64,000 bases of DNA, from contig QJPP01007578.1 of assembly GCA_003996215.1 (NCBI GenBank), forward strand, positions 603,021 through 667,020, given 5' to 3'. Every line of letters starts with the position of its first letter. Within the stretch, counting starts at the first letter, position 1. Positions 50,044 through 63,143 of the stretch are shown here, one piece after another. The notes beneath the pieces are model-generated. The model made no database searches. It saw only the letters and a list, made by a program, of their open reading frames with translations, and was not told the origin of the DNA. The position numbers were made by a program, and so were the translations under genes. Source of the stretch: Jaltomata sinuosa. Its lineage: Eukaryota > Streptophyta > Magnoliopsida > Solanales > Solanaceae.

Positions 50044-53000
50044 TCAAGTTGAAGCTGGGTTGGAAGGGAAAATGTGGGGGTACTTGGTCATCATGGCTGC
50101 CTCTACTTCCCAAGTATCTCCCTTCACTGACTGGTTCCTCCAAAGAACTTTTACTGAAGTGACTTCCTTATTTTTCAGCCTCTGAATCTGACAATCAAGG
50201 ATCTGAACTGGGACCTCTTCGTAAGAGAGACTGTCCTTTACACCCATGAACTCTAAGGGCACAACTAAAGCTGGATCACCAATGCATTTCTTCAACAAGT
50301 ATACATGAAAGACTGGGTGCACCGATGCTAAGTCCGCGGTCAACTCCAACTCATAGGCCACCTTGACGACTCTCCTCAGAATCCTGTAAGGGCCTACATA
50401 TCTGGGACTATGCTTCCCTTCCTTACCGAATCTCATCACACCCTTCATGGGTGACACTTTCAGAAAAACCCAATCATCAACCTCAAACTCTGGCTCCCTT
50501 CTCCTCACATCTATATAAGATTTCTGATGACTTTGAGCCGCCTTCAACCTTTCTCTAATAAGCTGAACCTTCTCCATAGTCTCATGGACTGAATCTGGCT
50601 CTATCAAAGCTGCTTCACCTACCTCAAACCAACCTATAGATGATCTACACCTCTGCCCATATAGTGCCTCATACGAGGCCATATGAATGCTAGAGTGAAA
50701 ACTGTTATTATAGGAAAACTCTATAAGAGGCAAGTGATCATCCCAATTACCTTTAAAGTCGATTACGCAAGCTCTCAATATGTCCTCTAAGGTCTAAATA
50801 GTACGCTCTGCCTGACTATCTGTATGCAGGTGAAAAGCTGTACTAAGATTAACCTGAGTACCAAGACCCTTCTGAAACAATCTCCAAAACTGAGATGTGA
50901 ACTGAGTACCCCTTTCTGAGATGATAGATAAGGGAACTCCATATAATCTGACTATCTCTCGGATGTAGAGTCTGCATAGTCCTATGATGAATTGGTAGTC
51001 TTGACAGCTATGAAGTGGGCTGACTTAGTCACCCTGTCTACAATCACCCAGATAGAATCATGATGTATGCGAGTACGAGGTAAGCCTGTAATGAAGTCCA
51101 TATTGATCACCTCCTACTTCCAAGTAGGAATGTCCATCTCCTGAGTCATACCACCTGGTCACTGATGTTCTGCTTTCACTTGTTGACAGTTGGGACACTT
51201 AGCCACAAAACAAGCAATGTCACTCTTCATACCATTCCACGAATAGACTTCCCATAAGTCACGGTATATCTTGGTGGCACCAGGATGGATGGAATATCTG
51301 GAGCTATGAGCCTCTGTCAAAATCTGCTGCCTCATGTTTTTTACATTAGGAACACATAGCCTACCCTGATAATAAAGTACACCATCTCCCCCTTGGGAGA
51401 AAACCTCTACTCTCTTCTGCTGGACAATACCTTTTAGTTGAAGTAAGATGGGATCACTGTCTTTCTTTTCCTTTACCTCGACTACCATGAAGACTCTGAA
51501 CCATTCTGAACAATGACGCCACCTTCTGATGAATTCGTGAGGCGAACCCCTAACCGAGCAAGCCTGTGAACATCCTTGGCTAGTTACTTCTTTCCTTCCT
51601 CAACCTGTGACACACTACCCATGGACAACCTGCTAAGTGCATCCACTACTACATTGGCCTTACCCGGATGGTAAAGCACACTCATGTCATAGTCCTTGAG
51701 AAGCTCTAGCCACCTACTCTGTCGAAGATTCAGTTCCTTCTGAGTGAACACATACTGAAGGCTCTTGTGGTCAGTAAACACATCTACATGGACACTATAC
51801 AAGTAGTGTCTCTAAATTTCAAGGCAAAGACCACTGCTGCTAACTCAAGATCATGAGTCGGGTAGTTCTTCTCATGAGTCTTAAGCTATCTGGAGGCGTT
51901 TGCAATAACTTTACCATGCTACATTAGAACACAACCTAGGCCAACTGTGGACGCATCACAATATACTACGAAACCGTCTAAACCCTCTGGTCGAGTCAAA
52001 ATTAGGCCTGTAGTCAACCTAGTTTTCAACTCTTGAAAGTTTTTCTCACACTCATATGACCATTGGAACTTGACCTTCTTCTGAGTCAGCCTAGTCAATG
52101 GAGAAGCTATGGATGAAAACCCTTCAACAAACCTTATGTAGTAACCAACCAGACCCAAAAAGCTCCTAATGTCTGTCGAAGAGGTGGATCTAGGTCAATT
52201 CTTTACTGCCTCTATCTTTTGAGAATCCACTCGAATACCATCCTTAGACTCCACATGACAAAAAAGTGACTGGCTGCAGCCAAAACTTGCACTTGCTAAA
52301 TTTGGCGAATAACTGGCGATCCTCAAGAGTTTGCAGCACCACTCTCAAATGATTAGTATACTCCCCCTCACTCCACGAGTAGACTAGAATATCATCTATA
52401 ACAACAATTACAAACATGTCTAATTACTACTTGAACACCATGTTCATCAAGTCCATAAAAGTTGCAGAAGCATTTATTAGTCCAAAAGACATAACCACAA
52501 ATTTGTTGTGATCATACCGAGTTCTAAAGGTTATCTTTGGAATGTCACACTCTCTAACTCTGAGCGGATGATAAGAAAATCTGAGGTCAATCTTGGAAAA
52601 GTAGCTGGCACCCTGAAGATGGTCGAATAAGTCATCAATCTTGAGGATGGGATACTTATTCTTGATTATGATATTGTTCATCAGACGGTAGTCTGTGCAC
52701 ATCATGAGGGAGCTGTCTTTCTTATGCATGAAGAGAATGGGGGCACCCCATGGAGAGATTCTTGGTATGATGAAACCTTTATCTAGGAGGTCCTTAAGCT
52801 ATTCCTTCAACTCATTAAGCTCTGGAGACATTCTATAAGGAGGAATAGATATGGGTTGCGTATCTGGAAGAATGTCTATCCCAATGTCAATCTCTCGCTC
52901 AGGAGGGACTCTATGTAGATCTTCAAGAAACACCTCTGGAAACTCATTAACTACTGGAACTGACCGGAAAGATGGGGTATCAGACTCGAAATCCTTAACC

Positions 53001-53610
53001 CAAACTATATGGTAAAATGTAACCCTTTGAGATCATCTTCCTAGCTTTGAGGTAAGATATGAAATGAACTTTTGATGAAGGAGGACTACCCTGCCACTAA
53101 GATGGGCTCATTTGGAAACTGGAATTTCACAACTCTGGTTTGGCAGTCGACCGAGGCATTATAGGCATGTAGCCAATCCATGCCAAGAATGACATTGAAG
53201 TCGGTCATATCTAACTCTACTAAATCTACTGAGGTGGCTTTATGAAGGACTGAAACTGGGCAATCTCTATACACCCTCTTAGCTAGGACTGACTCACCAA
53301 CTGGAGTAGAGACTAGGATGGGTTCTAAGAGTTTTTTAGGGCTGACTCTGAATTTACATGCAATATATGGGGTTACAAAAGATAGAGAAGCCCCTGGGTC
53401 TAACATGGCATAAACATCAAGAGAGAAGACTGATAACATACTAATGACTACATCTGGTGAACTCTCCTGATCTTGGTGTGAAGACATGACATAGAGACGG
53501 TTTTGACGCAGACCACCACCTATGCCAGAAGTGGTACTCTGCTGAGCTGTGTGACCTGCTGGAGCTGCTGAAGTGGTTGACTGAGCTCTGTTACCCCCCT
53601 GTCCTTGCCT
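50044..53610 (-). pseudogene. Del/Tekay chromovirus polyprotein remnant (PR-RT-RH-INT-chromodomain)
   Basis: On the minus strand the order is: end of gag (about 53610-53490), aspartic protease (53487-53086, LDPGASLSFVTP), reverse transcriptase (about 52830-52300, including VVIDDILVYS), RNase H (52158-51590, VVYCDASTVGLG), integrase zinc-binding region (HPGATKIYRDL, CPNCQQVKAEH near 51280-51170) and core (to about 50700, WDDHLPLIEFSYNNS). A C-terminal chromodomain follows (VPVQILDCQIQRL to WEVEAAMMTKYP near 50200-50060). The chromodomain places it among chromoviruses, which target heterochromatin. Several stops and frameshifts separate the pieces, and gag and the 5' LTR are missing beyond about 53610. 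Confidence 0.9.
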
Positions 53611-53624
53611 GGCTTCTCAAATTT

Positions 53625-56600
53625 TGACTAGGTGTTAATGTTGTTCAATTAAATTGTTGTACTGTTAGAGCTTTCATGTAGTGGACCCATATCATTTATA
53701 ACTTGCTGGGACTGGTGGTTCGGTGCCATGATCATTCGTTTAGTCGTTATGTCCATTTTCCTATTTTAGAACTTAAACTTAGGATATCATTTACTTCAGC
53801 CAACATTCTTGCTAAACAGGCTCATAATCAAATTTAGACAGTTCCATTTGATCCAGAGCATGGATTTTGGTCTAGATGAACCCTTGGCAGGGGTCTGGGA
53901 GCTTTCAATTTGGTTTTGTGTAGGTTCTTGTGTTTTCTAGCCAATTGAACTTGAAGTTTGACTTTGGTCAACATTTGAGAAGACGGCCTCGGATGAAAAT
54001 TATAACAACATTTTTAGCTCTAGAATGTCGACTTTAGGCTAGGGGGACCTTTGGCTCGAGTTTTGAGGCTATCAGACTCATTTTAGGCCTTGGTGTTCTA
54101 TTTTGGAAAGATTGCCCTAAAGTTGGTTTTTAGGCATGGGGCTCACTTTTCATTATATCAATGTCCGTTGGGATTTTTGTTGATTTTGTTGAGTTTAGAA
54201 TGCCTTTTTATCAAATAGCTCAGCTCGTTTGTGTTTGCAAGACCCCAGATGTATTCCCGAGGGTCTGTCAGAGTAAAAAATTCCATGATGGCATTGTTGT
54301 TGGCAGCTGGTTGCTGTCATGGCACCAGCAGGCCATCACCCATGCAGGGGCTTGGCCGCGTCTTCATAGTAGTATTCCAGCCTCCCCCTCCGCTTGGACT
54401 TTGCCTAGGCGATGCCTGACCGCATGGGATGTAGCCCGGCTGCATGCGTGCTGGGCAACGCCTAGCCTACCCATACGCCAGTGCCCTCCGTGTGCACATG
54501 GCCTGCATAGGCAGCGCCCTACCGCGCACACACAATCATCACTGGCAGCTTTATGTTGTCTTCTTCTTCTTCTTTTTCATTTCATTGCAAGCCAACTTCG
54601 TTCTCCATTGCTACCAGCTACCAAAGCTTTTTTTTCTCCATATCTAGTCATCAAACTCTTGGAGGAGAATTGCCATTGATTCTTGAGGTTTGGATTAGAA
54701 CATGAGGCGTGTGGCAGAACAGTAGGGGAGTTCTTTAACAGGCTTCAGGAGTTCGGCTAGAGCCCACTGGTAGAGGCTCCTCCTTCTAGATGCTCAGGCT
54801 GGGTGAGGGAGTTCTATGCTATACTCCCCACTATCCGTTGGAATGACCCCAACCCCACTATTCGCATATGAGAAGTAGATGTCCCCTTGGATTTCTAGAC
54901 CATAAATGAGGTGCTAGGAGTGCCTCATGTTTTGAATGCTGCATATGACACCAAGATCTGGGATATGGATATGAGGTAGCTGAACCCAATACCGAGGGCA
55001 TCACAAGCACCTACTTTACTATCGATGCTAGGAGGTAGATGAACTTGGTGTCCTAGAGGATCTGTCCATCGGGCAATAATCCGATGTGACCTATCCTCGA
55101 TCCTTGGTAGTGTCTTGCACTATACAGGGCATTCAACTGAATATGGGGGCACAGATTATGTCAAAGTGAAGGAACTTCTACCGGGACACCAAAAAGGGCC
55201 CTTTTCTTCCCGGTCTTGTGTCTACATTGTGCAGTCAATTTGATGTTCCTGAGGATGATACCCGACCTTAATTCAATAAGTTTCATTGCTAAATTTTGAT
55301 TTAAATTTCTTTAAATTCCTTCTTTGTTCTCTTTGGTTTGGGTGGGCTATTTTAACCCCAAATTCTGGTCCAATTCTCCCAAATTTTTGGGTATGCATTC
55401 CTAAGATCATTATGATCATCGTGTGCTTGTTCATTTCTTGTTAGGGTTGCACGACCCACGGTCCCATCGGTGATCCAAATTTCAACCCAGCTATTATTTT
55501 AAAAATATGAGTATCGTTAGTCTTGTTTTAATGCATAGTTTATATTTATGATAGTTTGATTTCCGTTCAGAGCTTTTCAGAGCAATTCAGGCTTGGACAT
55601 CATTATTCCAGCAGCTTATCGTTGGACGACAAATAGGTTACGATTTAAGTCTTTTAGAATTTGCATATATAGGATATAATTGTACTAATTAGCATCCTTG
55701 TATTGGGTTTATTAGCTTGGCACCCCAGACCTTGTCCGCTCCTTCCTGTCTGACTTATTTTCTTTCTCCGATCATTATAGTATTATTGGTAGTTGATAGT
55801 GTCACCCTTGTGGTCCTGTGTGGTGTTGTATTTGACTCTAGACCATAGATTGTAGGTTATTTAGGAATATTCATGAGTCTCAGACATTGATATTACGATC
55901 TTAGGCTGGTTATATGTGCTGTAGAGTGATTGGAGCATGTACAAGAGCGATAGGTTGATTGTGGCTATTGTATGTGATTAAGCATACCATTATTATGCAT
56001 ATAAGTAGATTTTTCACATGTTTTACTATGGTTTTGGCTGCGGGCCTACTATTGATGGTTTTTTAAACCTTGCATGGCCACGAGGGCCCATTTTTGGTAA
56101 TAATGGTTTTAAAAGGTTGGGCACTGGTGTTCATGGATCTTCTTGGGGTAAGGAAGTTAAAAGGATGATTTTATCACTGTTTTCATACTTATACTAGTCT
56201 CGGCTGGGCCGTAGTGCTAGATTTGATTTCCTATCAATCTGAGATGGTACTAGACTCAGTCAGACCAAATAATAGCCTGTTTTTACTACTATTTTAGACA
56301 CAATTATATTTGGGCACCCTTGGTGGGGGTTTTTGAGACTTGATTCACTGATTTAGCCTCGGGTAGAACCCCGGGCGTGCATTTTCGAGATTCGGTGACT
56401 TATTTGGATCCATCTACACTCTGGATGATTATATTGAGGTTATGAGATTTAGTATGTGGTCTACGAGTAGACCTTCATGGACCCTGCCGATTTGGGCCAG
56501 GAGCTACGTGCTGCGTGTACCAGAGGAGGGGTGTACGATCGAGTAAAGGTACTTGAGGGAATTTCTTTCATGGATCCTGCCTCTATTAGTCCTTTTAGGT

Positions 56601-57544
56601 ACCGGAGGGGGTAAGATATGTCACTACTTTCACACTTGGTTTCAGTATATCATATCATATCATCCATTTGTGTGAGATTTCACCCTTGTTTGCTGTTTTC
56701 TGAGTGTAGGCTCCATTAGTATGGGATGCCGGAGGGTTTGTCTACTTGTTTGTGTTTCTCAGGTGTATGGACACCCATTGGGACTGTAGGTAGCCTTATT
56801 ATTACTCTATCGAAATATGGATCCTTATTGTGATTATATATAATGATGGGATATTGAGGGTTTTGTTGTATACAATTGGTTCACTTGATAAGCTGTATTT
56901 GGGCTCCCGGTTGATTCTCTCCTGACTTAAGAGTAGTATTTATTGGCATGGCTTGGTTATTAATCTAGTTTTCGAGCATTTTATCGTTATTCTTCTTTCC
57001 TCCTTCCCTTTTACTTGAGGTTACCCGTGTATCGCCTATTCCTAATTTTTTTTGTATATATTGTCATTGCGAGGATCCCAAGTGTGTTATTTCCTTCTTT
57101 CACCTGTGTCTATGATATATATTCTAGTAGCTAGCCAAGTATGTTGTTTTCTTCTTGTATCTTTCTGTGCTAGCTTTCGTGTACTTATTCATTATATTTT
57201 GTGACTACTTGCTTCTCTTCTACTATATTATTGCCTTTATATCTTATATGCTCCCGATCGACCTATGATGTCTATTAGATACTCATTGCTTAGTAATTGG
57301 TGCTCATACCATACTCTTCATCTTATTATGTAGATCCTAATATGGGCAATCACTGTTGATCTGTTGGAGACTCGTGGGGGCTGACTTTTGGATCATTCGA
57401 GACTGAGGGTGAGATCATGGTAATCAGAGCTTAACTTTTAGTTCATCTTTTGTATCATGTACTCTCTTACTATTTGGAGACATATGTATATATTGTTTTA
57501 GATCCTTTTGTACTTTGTTGATGTAGTTCTGACTCTTATACTAT
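53625..57544 (+). other. Decayed LTR-retroelement-like region
   Basis: Non-coding sequence rich in LTR-like phrases surrounds a plant transposon protein remnant (54730-55265). A GC-rich patch at 54280-54560 contains GCCTAGGCGATGCC and related inverted motifs. The 172-codon frame at 54161-54679 has no domain features. No boundaries, primer binding site or paired LTRs could be fixed; the Athila element inserted at 57545 ends the region. Confidence 0.4.
54730..55265 (+). pseudogene. 'Putative plant transposon protein' domain remnant
   Basis: Broken plus-strand frames read VREFYAILPTIRWNDPNPT near 54800, then VDVPLDF, INEVLGVPHVLNAAYDTKI near 54910, and in another frame CTIQGIQLNMGAQIMSK and RDTKKGPFLPGLVSTLCSQF (about 55115-55245). 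This is the domain named 'putative plant transposon protein' in plant repeat annotation, abundant in Solanaceae; its biochemical role is unknown to me. At least one frameshift and several stops make it a relic. Confidence 0.7.
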
Positions 57545-58949
57545 TGATGTGCCGCTAATTTACGTTACTTTCGACTCTTTTTAACTAAGAACAATCGTAC
57601 GTTTTCAAGCAACCGTTGTCGTTTTTGATGTTTTTATGTTGGATTTGTAGGAAATGGAGACAAACATGGAAACGGAAGGAAATACGAGAAAAAGAGGATT
57701 CTGCCTAAGAGTGACGGCCTGAGTGACGGTCCATCACACATGTGACGGTCCGTCACCAAGACCGTCGCATAGAGGCAGTGCCACTGCCTAAGGTTGACGG
57801 TCCAGGCGACGGTCTGTCAAGGCAGTGACGGTCCGTCACAGTGACCGTCACACCAAGGCAGCAACTTCAGGCGGCATCACTGGTTAGCAGTGACGGTCCA
57901 GGCGACGGTCCGTCACTGGCTTGACGGTCCGTCAGCCTGGCCATCAAGTTAAGGCAGACGCGCGTCAGCGGCTGTCCGCGTTTAGGACTCCTAACCCGTT
58001 TTGGATTTGGTTTCTTTGACTCCTATAAATACCCTATGATAGGTTTATTTTACAAGTTGTTCACCCAATAGTTTTAGCATAGTTTTTAGTCGGTTTTGAG
58101 AGCAACAACACGTTTTCGTATTCTTGAATTCGTGTTCTTGATTCGTTCTTGAGTTCTTGGTTTTTCTTGTTCTTGGATTATTGAAGGGTATTTTCATCAT
58201 ATTGTAAGAATCTTCTTTCCTTTATTATGAATTTCTTCTTTTATACTTCGAGCATGAGTAACTAAAACTCCCGCAACTAGGGTTGTGGGAGCCATGGCTA
58301 AAGTAGCGATATAGATTCCGGGTAGCGACGGGTTCAATTTACATGTAGTCACGTTGTTAATCATACTTTATGTCACGTTTTCTAGTGGTTGAAAACATTA
58401 GAACATGCCTAGGTTTAATTTGCTTGAGTAAAGAGATTAAAACCGGGAAACTTGATTAACGACAAGGATTCGAGACTACCAACTCTCGTCTTAATGATTA
58501 ATGCCGTAACTGGATTAATCTACTTGATGTTAGGATTGAAAGCTAAAAAGCACATCTTTTCGAGGTCGAGAGAATAGAAAAGGAAATTTGTTTATTTGGT
58601 CGAGAGACATTTAGACGATACCATTGACGCAATCACATCGTGACACGCATATAGAAAGAACCCTGTAACGCCTAGAATCGATTGTTACAACGCCATGGTG
58701 AACACGTCCCTAGTTTGCATTCTCTCATATTGATTAAAACTCACACGTTTATTACTTGTTTTGTTTACGATTTGTTCACACAAAACCCCCTTTTTTTACC
58801 GGAAACTATTGACCATCAGTCACGTACTTCACTAAAGGCTTAATCTTCACCATATTCTCTGTGGGATTCGACCCCAACCTAGTTGGGTTCTTTACTTGAC
58901 TACGACCGCTTACGCTTCTTTAATTAGAGGTGTAGTTTGGGCGTTATCA
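57545..58949 (+). repeat. 5' LTR of the Athila-type element
   Basis: It starts TGATGTGCCGCTAATTTACG and ends GGGCGTTATCA, 1405 bp. It matches the 3' LTR and the solo LTR at 3804-5123. ACTAT precedes it (57540-57544) and should reappear after the 3' LTR beyond the window. A TATAAATA-like CCTATAAATACCC at 58021-58033 may be the TATA box. Confidence 0.93.
57711..57962. repeat. TGACGGTCCGTCA palindrome cluster
   Basis: About ten exact or near copies of the 13-bp inverted motif TGACGGTCCGTCA or its half-sites occur (one exact copy at 57743-57755). They lie 165-415 bp from the LTR start, upstream of the putative TATA box. The same cluster occurs in the 3' LTR (63310-63560) and, reversed, in the solo LTR (about 4818-4965). 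Each half-site contains TGACG, the core bound by plant TGA-type bZIP factors; binding is inference. Confidence 0.9.
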
Positions 58950-58954
58950 AAAAG

Positions 58955-58972
58955 TGGCGCCGTTGCCGGGGA
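58955..58972 (+). other. Primer binding site (tRNA-Asp type)
   Basis: TGGCGCCGTTGCCGGGGA follows the LTR end after five bases (AAAAG). It is complementary to the 3' end of plant tRNA-Asp, the primer used by many Athila/Tat elements. Confidence 0.92.
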
Positions 58973-59077
58973 ATACGGTTTTTGATTAAGTCTAGTGTGT
59001 TTATTTGACTCTTAGTCATAATTTCCTGCTTTACGTTTATTTGTTGTTTTTGTTTTTGATAGGGTACAGATTTGTGC

Positions 59078-61455
59078 ATGCCAAGTACCCGAAGCTCGGG
59101 TGAATCAACAGTACCTTACGACCCCGAGCTTGCGAGAACATTAAGGCAGAATATGGCCGCACAAAACGAGGCAGCAAGGATCGCTGCAGAACTGCAGGCC
59201 CAACAAAATCTGAATGCTGGTGGTCTGCTGGATGATGTCGCACGGAATGATGAGGATCTCGATCTAGATGGAGCTGGCGCTACGGGCGCCATTGTTCTTC
59301 CTCCGCTAGCGCCCGGGGCCAAGTTCAACATTACCAGCACGATGATTCAGCTGTTGAACTTGAGAGGAGTATTCCGGGGTGTAGCTGGTGATGATCCGAA
59401 CCGTCACTTGATGAACTTCGTGGGCATCTGCAAGTCATTCGAACTGCCGGAGTGAGTCAGACAGCGATCAGGCTCAGGTTGTTTCCGTTGTCTCTGTCTG
59501 ATGAGGCAGCGTTGTGGTTAACAGAGCTGACCCCCGACTCTATCGCAACTTGGGGAGAGTTGAAAGGAGCTTTCCTAGAAAGGTTCTTTCCTCCCTCAAG
59601 GATGATACAGTTGAGGGACGAGATCAGCAATTTCAGGCAACAACCGCACGAAGCATTACATGAGACTTGGCTGAGGTTCAAGAAGAAGCTGACACAATGC
59701 CCTAACCATCAGCTGAACGACGAGTTTTTGATGCAGACTTTCTACAGGGCACTGAATTCGGCTACCAAGCCGACGTTAGACAACGCAGCAGGTGGAGCGT
59801 TTATGGGTCGCACTTTTGCCGACGCCACAGCTATTTTGGATAGGCTCACCAAAACCAACAGGGCCTGGCACACACGAGATTCAGAGGTTGCAGCTAGCAC
59901 CTATACCGTTGGTATGTCAGCAGAACAGCGTAGGAAAGAGGAGGAGCGCGACCAAGACATGGCGCATCTGAAAACACAGTTGGATCTCCTGACAAAGCAC
60001 TTGTGCTCAGGAGGTATGGAGAAGGTGCAAGCTGTGGGTTCCCAAGGTATGGAGACTGAGGAAGCAAATTACTTGGGGGTTTCCAGGCCAATGGCCAGGG
60101 AAACCAAGGTCAGAATTATCAGCGAGACAACCACTATGAGAAAAGTGGCTACAAAGAGCGCGACCAAGGAAATTGGAGGAACAACACCGATAGAGGTGGG
60201 TTGTATATACCACCTGGGTAATCGGGATAAAACTGGCAGCGAGGCTGAGACGTCCAAACTTGAGAACATGATGGCGAAGATGTTGCTTAAGGTGGAATCG
60301 ACTGACTCTGGAGTAAAGGCAATGCAGACTGAGTTATCAACAGTGAGTCAGGTAGTGGAGTCACACTCAACCGCGATCAAGCAACTAGAGCAGCAAGTGG
60401 GTCACATCTCGGCATCTCTAAACCCAAGGAAAACAGGTACCTTGCCGAGCGACACCACTCATCCGAGGAATGATGCAAGCTGTATGGCGATCACCACAAG
60501 GAGCGGAAAAATATTACCGGAATCACATCCGGAAGTTCAGACTCAAGGTGATATTGCGGATGATGAAGAGGCGGTAGAGGAGGAAACTCCAAAGCCCGCG
60601 GAGAAACGCAAGGAAGCTGAAAAGCTCCCAACTATGATGCCTCGACCACCACCTCCGTTCCCACAGCGTTTGAAGAAGAAAGCTGACGATGGTAAGTTCC
60701 TGAATTTCATGACCATGCTGAAGCAGATTTCAATAAACATACCATTGGTGGAAGCGCTGGAACAAATGCCCGGTTATGCCAAGTTCATGAAGGACTTGAT
60801 TACAAAAAAGAGGTCGGTAAGTTATGAACTGGAAGACAACCTCCACCACTGCAGCGCTATTTCTTCTAGGTCGTTAGTCGAAAAGAAGGAAGATCCAGGT
60901 GCATTTACTGTTCCCTGCACTGTTGGGAAGCTCAACTTCGGGAAAGCATTGTGCGATCTGGGTGCTAGCATCAACTTGATGCCGCTAGCCGTCTACAAAC
61001 AACTGGGTTTGGGAGCTCCTAAACCAACATCCATAAGAGTGATGATGGCTGACCGTTCAGTAAAGCGACCTGTAGGGATATTGTCCGATGTGCTAGTAAA
61101 GATCGGTAAGCTTATCTTCCCAGCTGACTTGGTGATCTTGGATTGCGAAGTGGATTTCGAAGTTCCCATAATCTTGGGACGACCATTGCTAGCCACAGCA
61201 AGAGCATCGGTTGACATGGAGAAAAACGAACTGACCTTCCGATTGAACAATGAAGTGGTCAAGTTCGATGTGTCCAAATTGATGAAGCAACCAAGTGACA
61301 TGAGGGTGGTCGCGGTCATAAATGCTATTGAGGAAGTTCCTGCGGATGCACAACTTGAAGACAAGGGCGTGGTCGAGACTCTAGCTGTGGTAAGAAGGAT
61401 GATGCGAGAGCATAAACATGTAGAGGAAGGCGGTGAAAATAAATCAAGAAAATGA
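59078..61455 (+). pseudogene. Athila-type Gag-protease, frameshifted
   Basis: Gag starts at ATG 59078 (MPSTRSSGESTVPYDPE). A one-base loss near 59448-59451 ends the first frame at 59455; the rest continues in the frame 59452-61455 (about 667 codons). The Gag core follows (LFPLSLSDEAALWLTEL, then RFFPPSRMIQLRDEISNF). A stretch from about 60080 to 60219 is in the wrong frame because of a lost G and an added T. A region with ENMMAKMLLKVESTDSGVK and a Pro-rich segment precede a retropepsin domain with active-site CDLGASINLMPL at about codon 500 and ILGRPLLATARA about 90 residues later. No CCHC knuckle and no RT follow. Confidence 0.85.
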
Positions 61456-63130
61456 AAACACCGCAAGAGAATCTGCAAAGAAAGAGCGAAGAAGTTGTCG
61501 CGCCAAGCGATGGAGCCCAAAGAGGAAGCTGGAATGCCACACTCCATCGAGTTTTCCTGTTTTAGAGACCCTGGCGGTCTCCAACATCATTCCAAAATCT
61601 GAGTCACATCGACTTCACAGGTATTCCTTTATTCTCACAGTTTTTTAGTTTGCATATAGATGCATTGGGGACAGTGCATGAGTCTAAGTTGAGGGTGTTG
61701 GGAAACCTGTGAGTCACCACCGAGGGTTTTTATTGCCGAGTTCTTTTCCCTCCGGTGTGCTATCTAGTAGAACCGGCATGTTTAGGTTGTTTATTTTAAT
61801 GTTTATTTTAATTTTTTTTTAGTGTCTATAGCAAAGCATGCGATTTCTTATCAAAGTAGCGCCCCTTTAAAAATTTTCTGGTTTTGAGCTTATGTTGAAA
61901 CGATTGACTGTCTGGATCCTTGAATGTCATTGTGTGATTATGATTAGAATAAGTATGCTTAAGCCGAGCGGTTGTTTGATAGTTGGTAGCGATATAGTTT
62001 CTTGGTGCCAAGTGTGTGTGAGATTATTGTTGTAAATTCATACTCTGTGCATACATCTAGAACTTGCCCCGTCTATTGTGTTAAGTTTGAAGTTGGTTGC
62101 TTAGGAAAGGATCACAGGCCCTTTTTGTGTGCAGTCCACTTAACCGATAAGACCGTCCAAATACAAATACTCCCTTTGATCCCTGTTTGAGCCATAATTG
62201 ACCTTGTTCTTTCGATAACCTGTCACCATTCCTGTTTAACTTTGAATCCCTATTTTGGCCCTGGTCCTTCCTTGGACATCGTGCACCGCAACTCAGGCAA
62301 TCAGCCTAAGTTGAGGGTGGCTACTATAGAGATAAACCCTGTTTTGGCCCTGGTCCTTCCATGGACATTGTGCACCTCAACCCAGGCAATCAGCCTAAGT
62401 TGAGGGTTGCTACTATAGAGGTGAATGATAAGAAAAAGAGGATAGTGAAGATTGGTTGGGAATAGAATGAAAATTCGGGTGTGTGCCTAAGAAATGAAAA
62501 GAAAAATAAAAAAAAGAGATGAAAAAGATCGAAAAAGTAATAAAAAGAATTGTCAAGATAAAGAGGCCGCACCTGTAGCTAGAGAGAAGGAAATATAAAG
62601 GTGAATAAGGATGGACAAAGTAAGTTATGTGGTAATAAGACGTCAATGGTTCCAAGGAGGGCTTAGTCACTAACCCCTAAATGTATCCTACCTGCACCCG
62701 AAGCCTCATTACAAGCCTAAACAAGTCTTCTAGTGATCCTGAGCGGCTTTCTGAAGAGCTGAAATAGAATAGTAAGGGCAAGCCTATGGTATCGCATGTG
62801 CATTGTTTGAAATCGTTTGTGAGTGTGAGCGCTTACCTAGTCCCAAATCTTGTGTGTGGGATTTCTTTGTGGTGAGGGCACCAAGATGTCTATATTGTCT
62901 ATTGATTGTTAGGATAGTTGCGCGTGTGTATGTAGAATGTCCTATCATATCGGAATGACATGTTTGGATCCTTGCAAGTTAGTGTTTCATACATTCGTGT
63001 GCGACGAGGGAGCTTGATTTAATTGAATAAGTTTCGAATGACCATGAGTTGCTAGAGACATGAGTTTGTGTTCTTAGTTGAGTCGTCTTATTGTTTTATG
63101 TTATGTTGCTTGAGGACAAGCGAACGTTTT
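61456..63130 (+). other. Non-coding 3' region of the Athila-type element
   Basis: The phrase GCATTGGGGACAGTGCATGA followed by CTAAGTTGAGGGTGT (61662-61700) is a conserved landmark after the last coding domain of Athila-like elements. Similar CCTAAGTTGAGGGTGGC strings occur at about 62305 and 62395. These resemble the true polypurine tract at 63131-63143. No gene is present; the frames on either strand are short. Confidence 0.7.
62252..62424 (+). repeat. 90-bp tandem duplication in the element tail
   Basis: Two head-to-tail copies start at 62252 and 62342 (TTTTGGCCCTGGTCCTTCC). Each contains AGGCAATCAGCCTAAGTTGA and CTACTATAGAG. They duplicate one of the polypurine-like strings. Confidence 0.9.
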
Positions 63131-63143
63131 AAGTTGAGGGTGT
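63131..63143 (+). other. Polypurine tract
   Basis: AAGTTGAGGGTGT directly precedes the 3' LTR start TGATGTGCC at 63144. It would prime plus-strand DNA synthesis. Confidence 0.75.

Noticed and set aside
54161..54679. 172-codon frame on the plus strand
   Set aside because: Composition follows a GC-rich non-coding patch; no domain, no intron signals, and an overlapping frame of similar quality exists. Treated as chance.
60993..61547. 184-codon minus-strand frame
   Set aside because: Antisense shadow of the Gag-protease frame, which has clear domain motifs.
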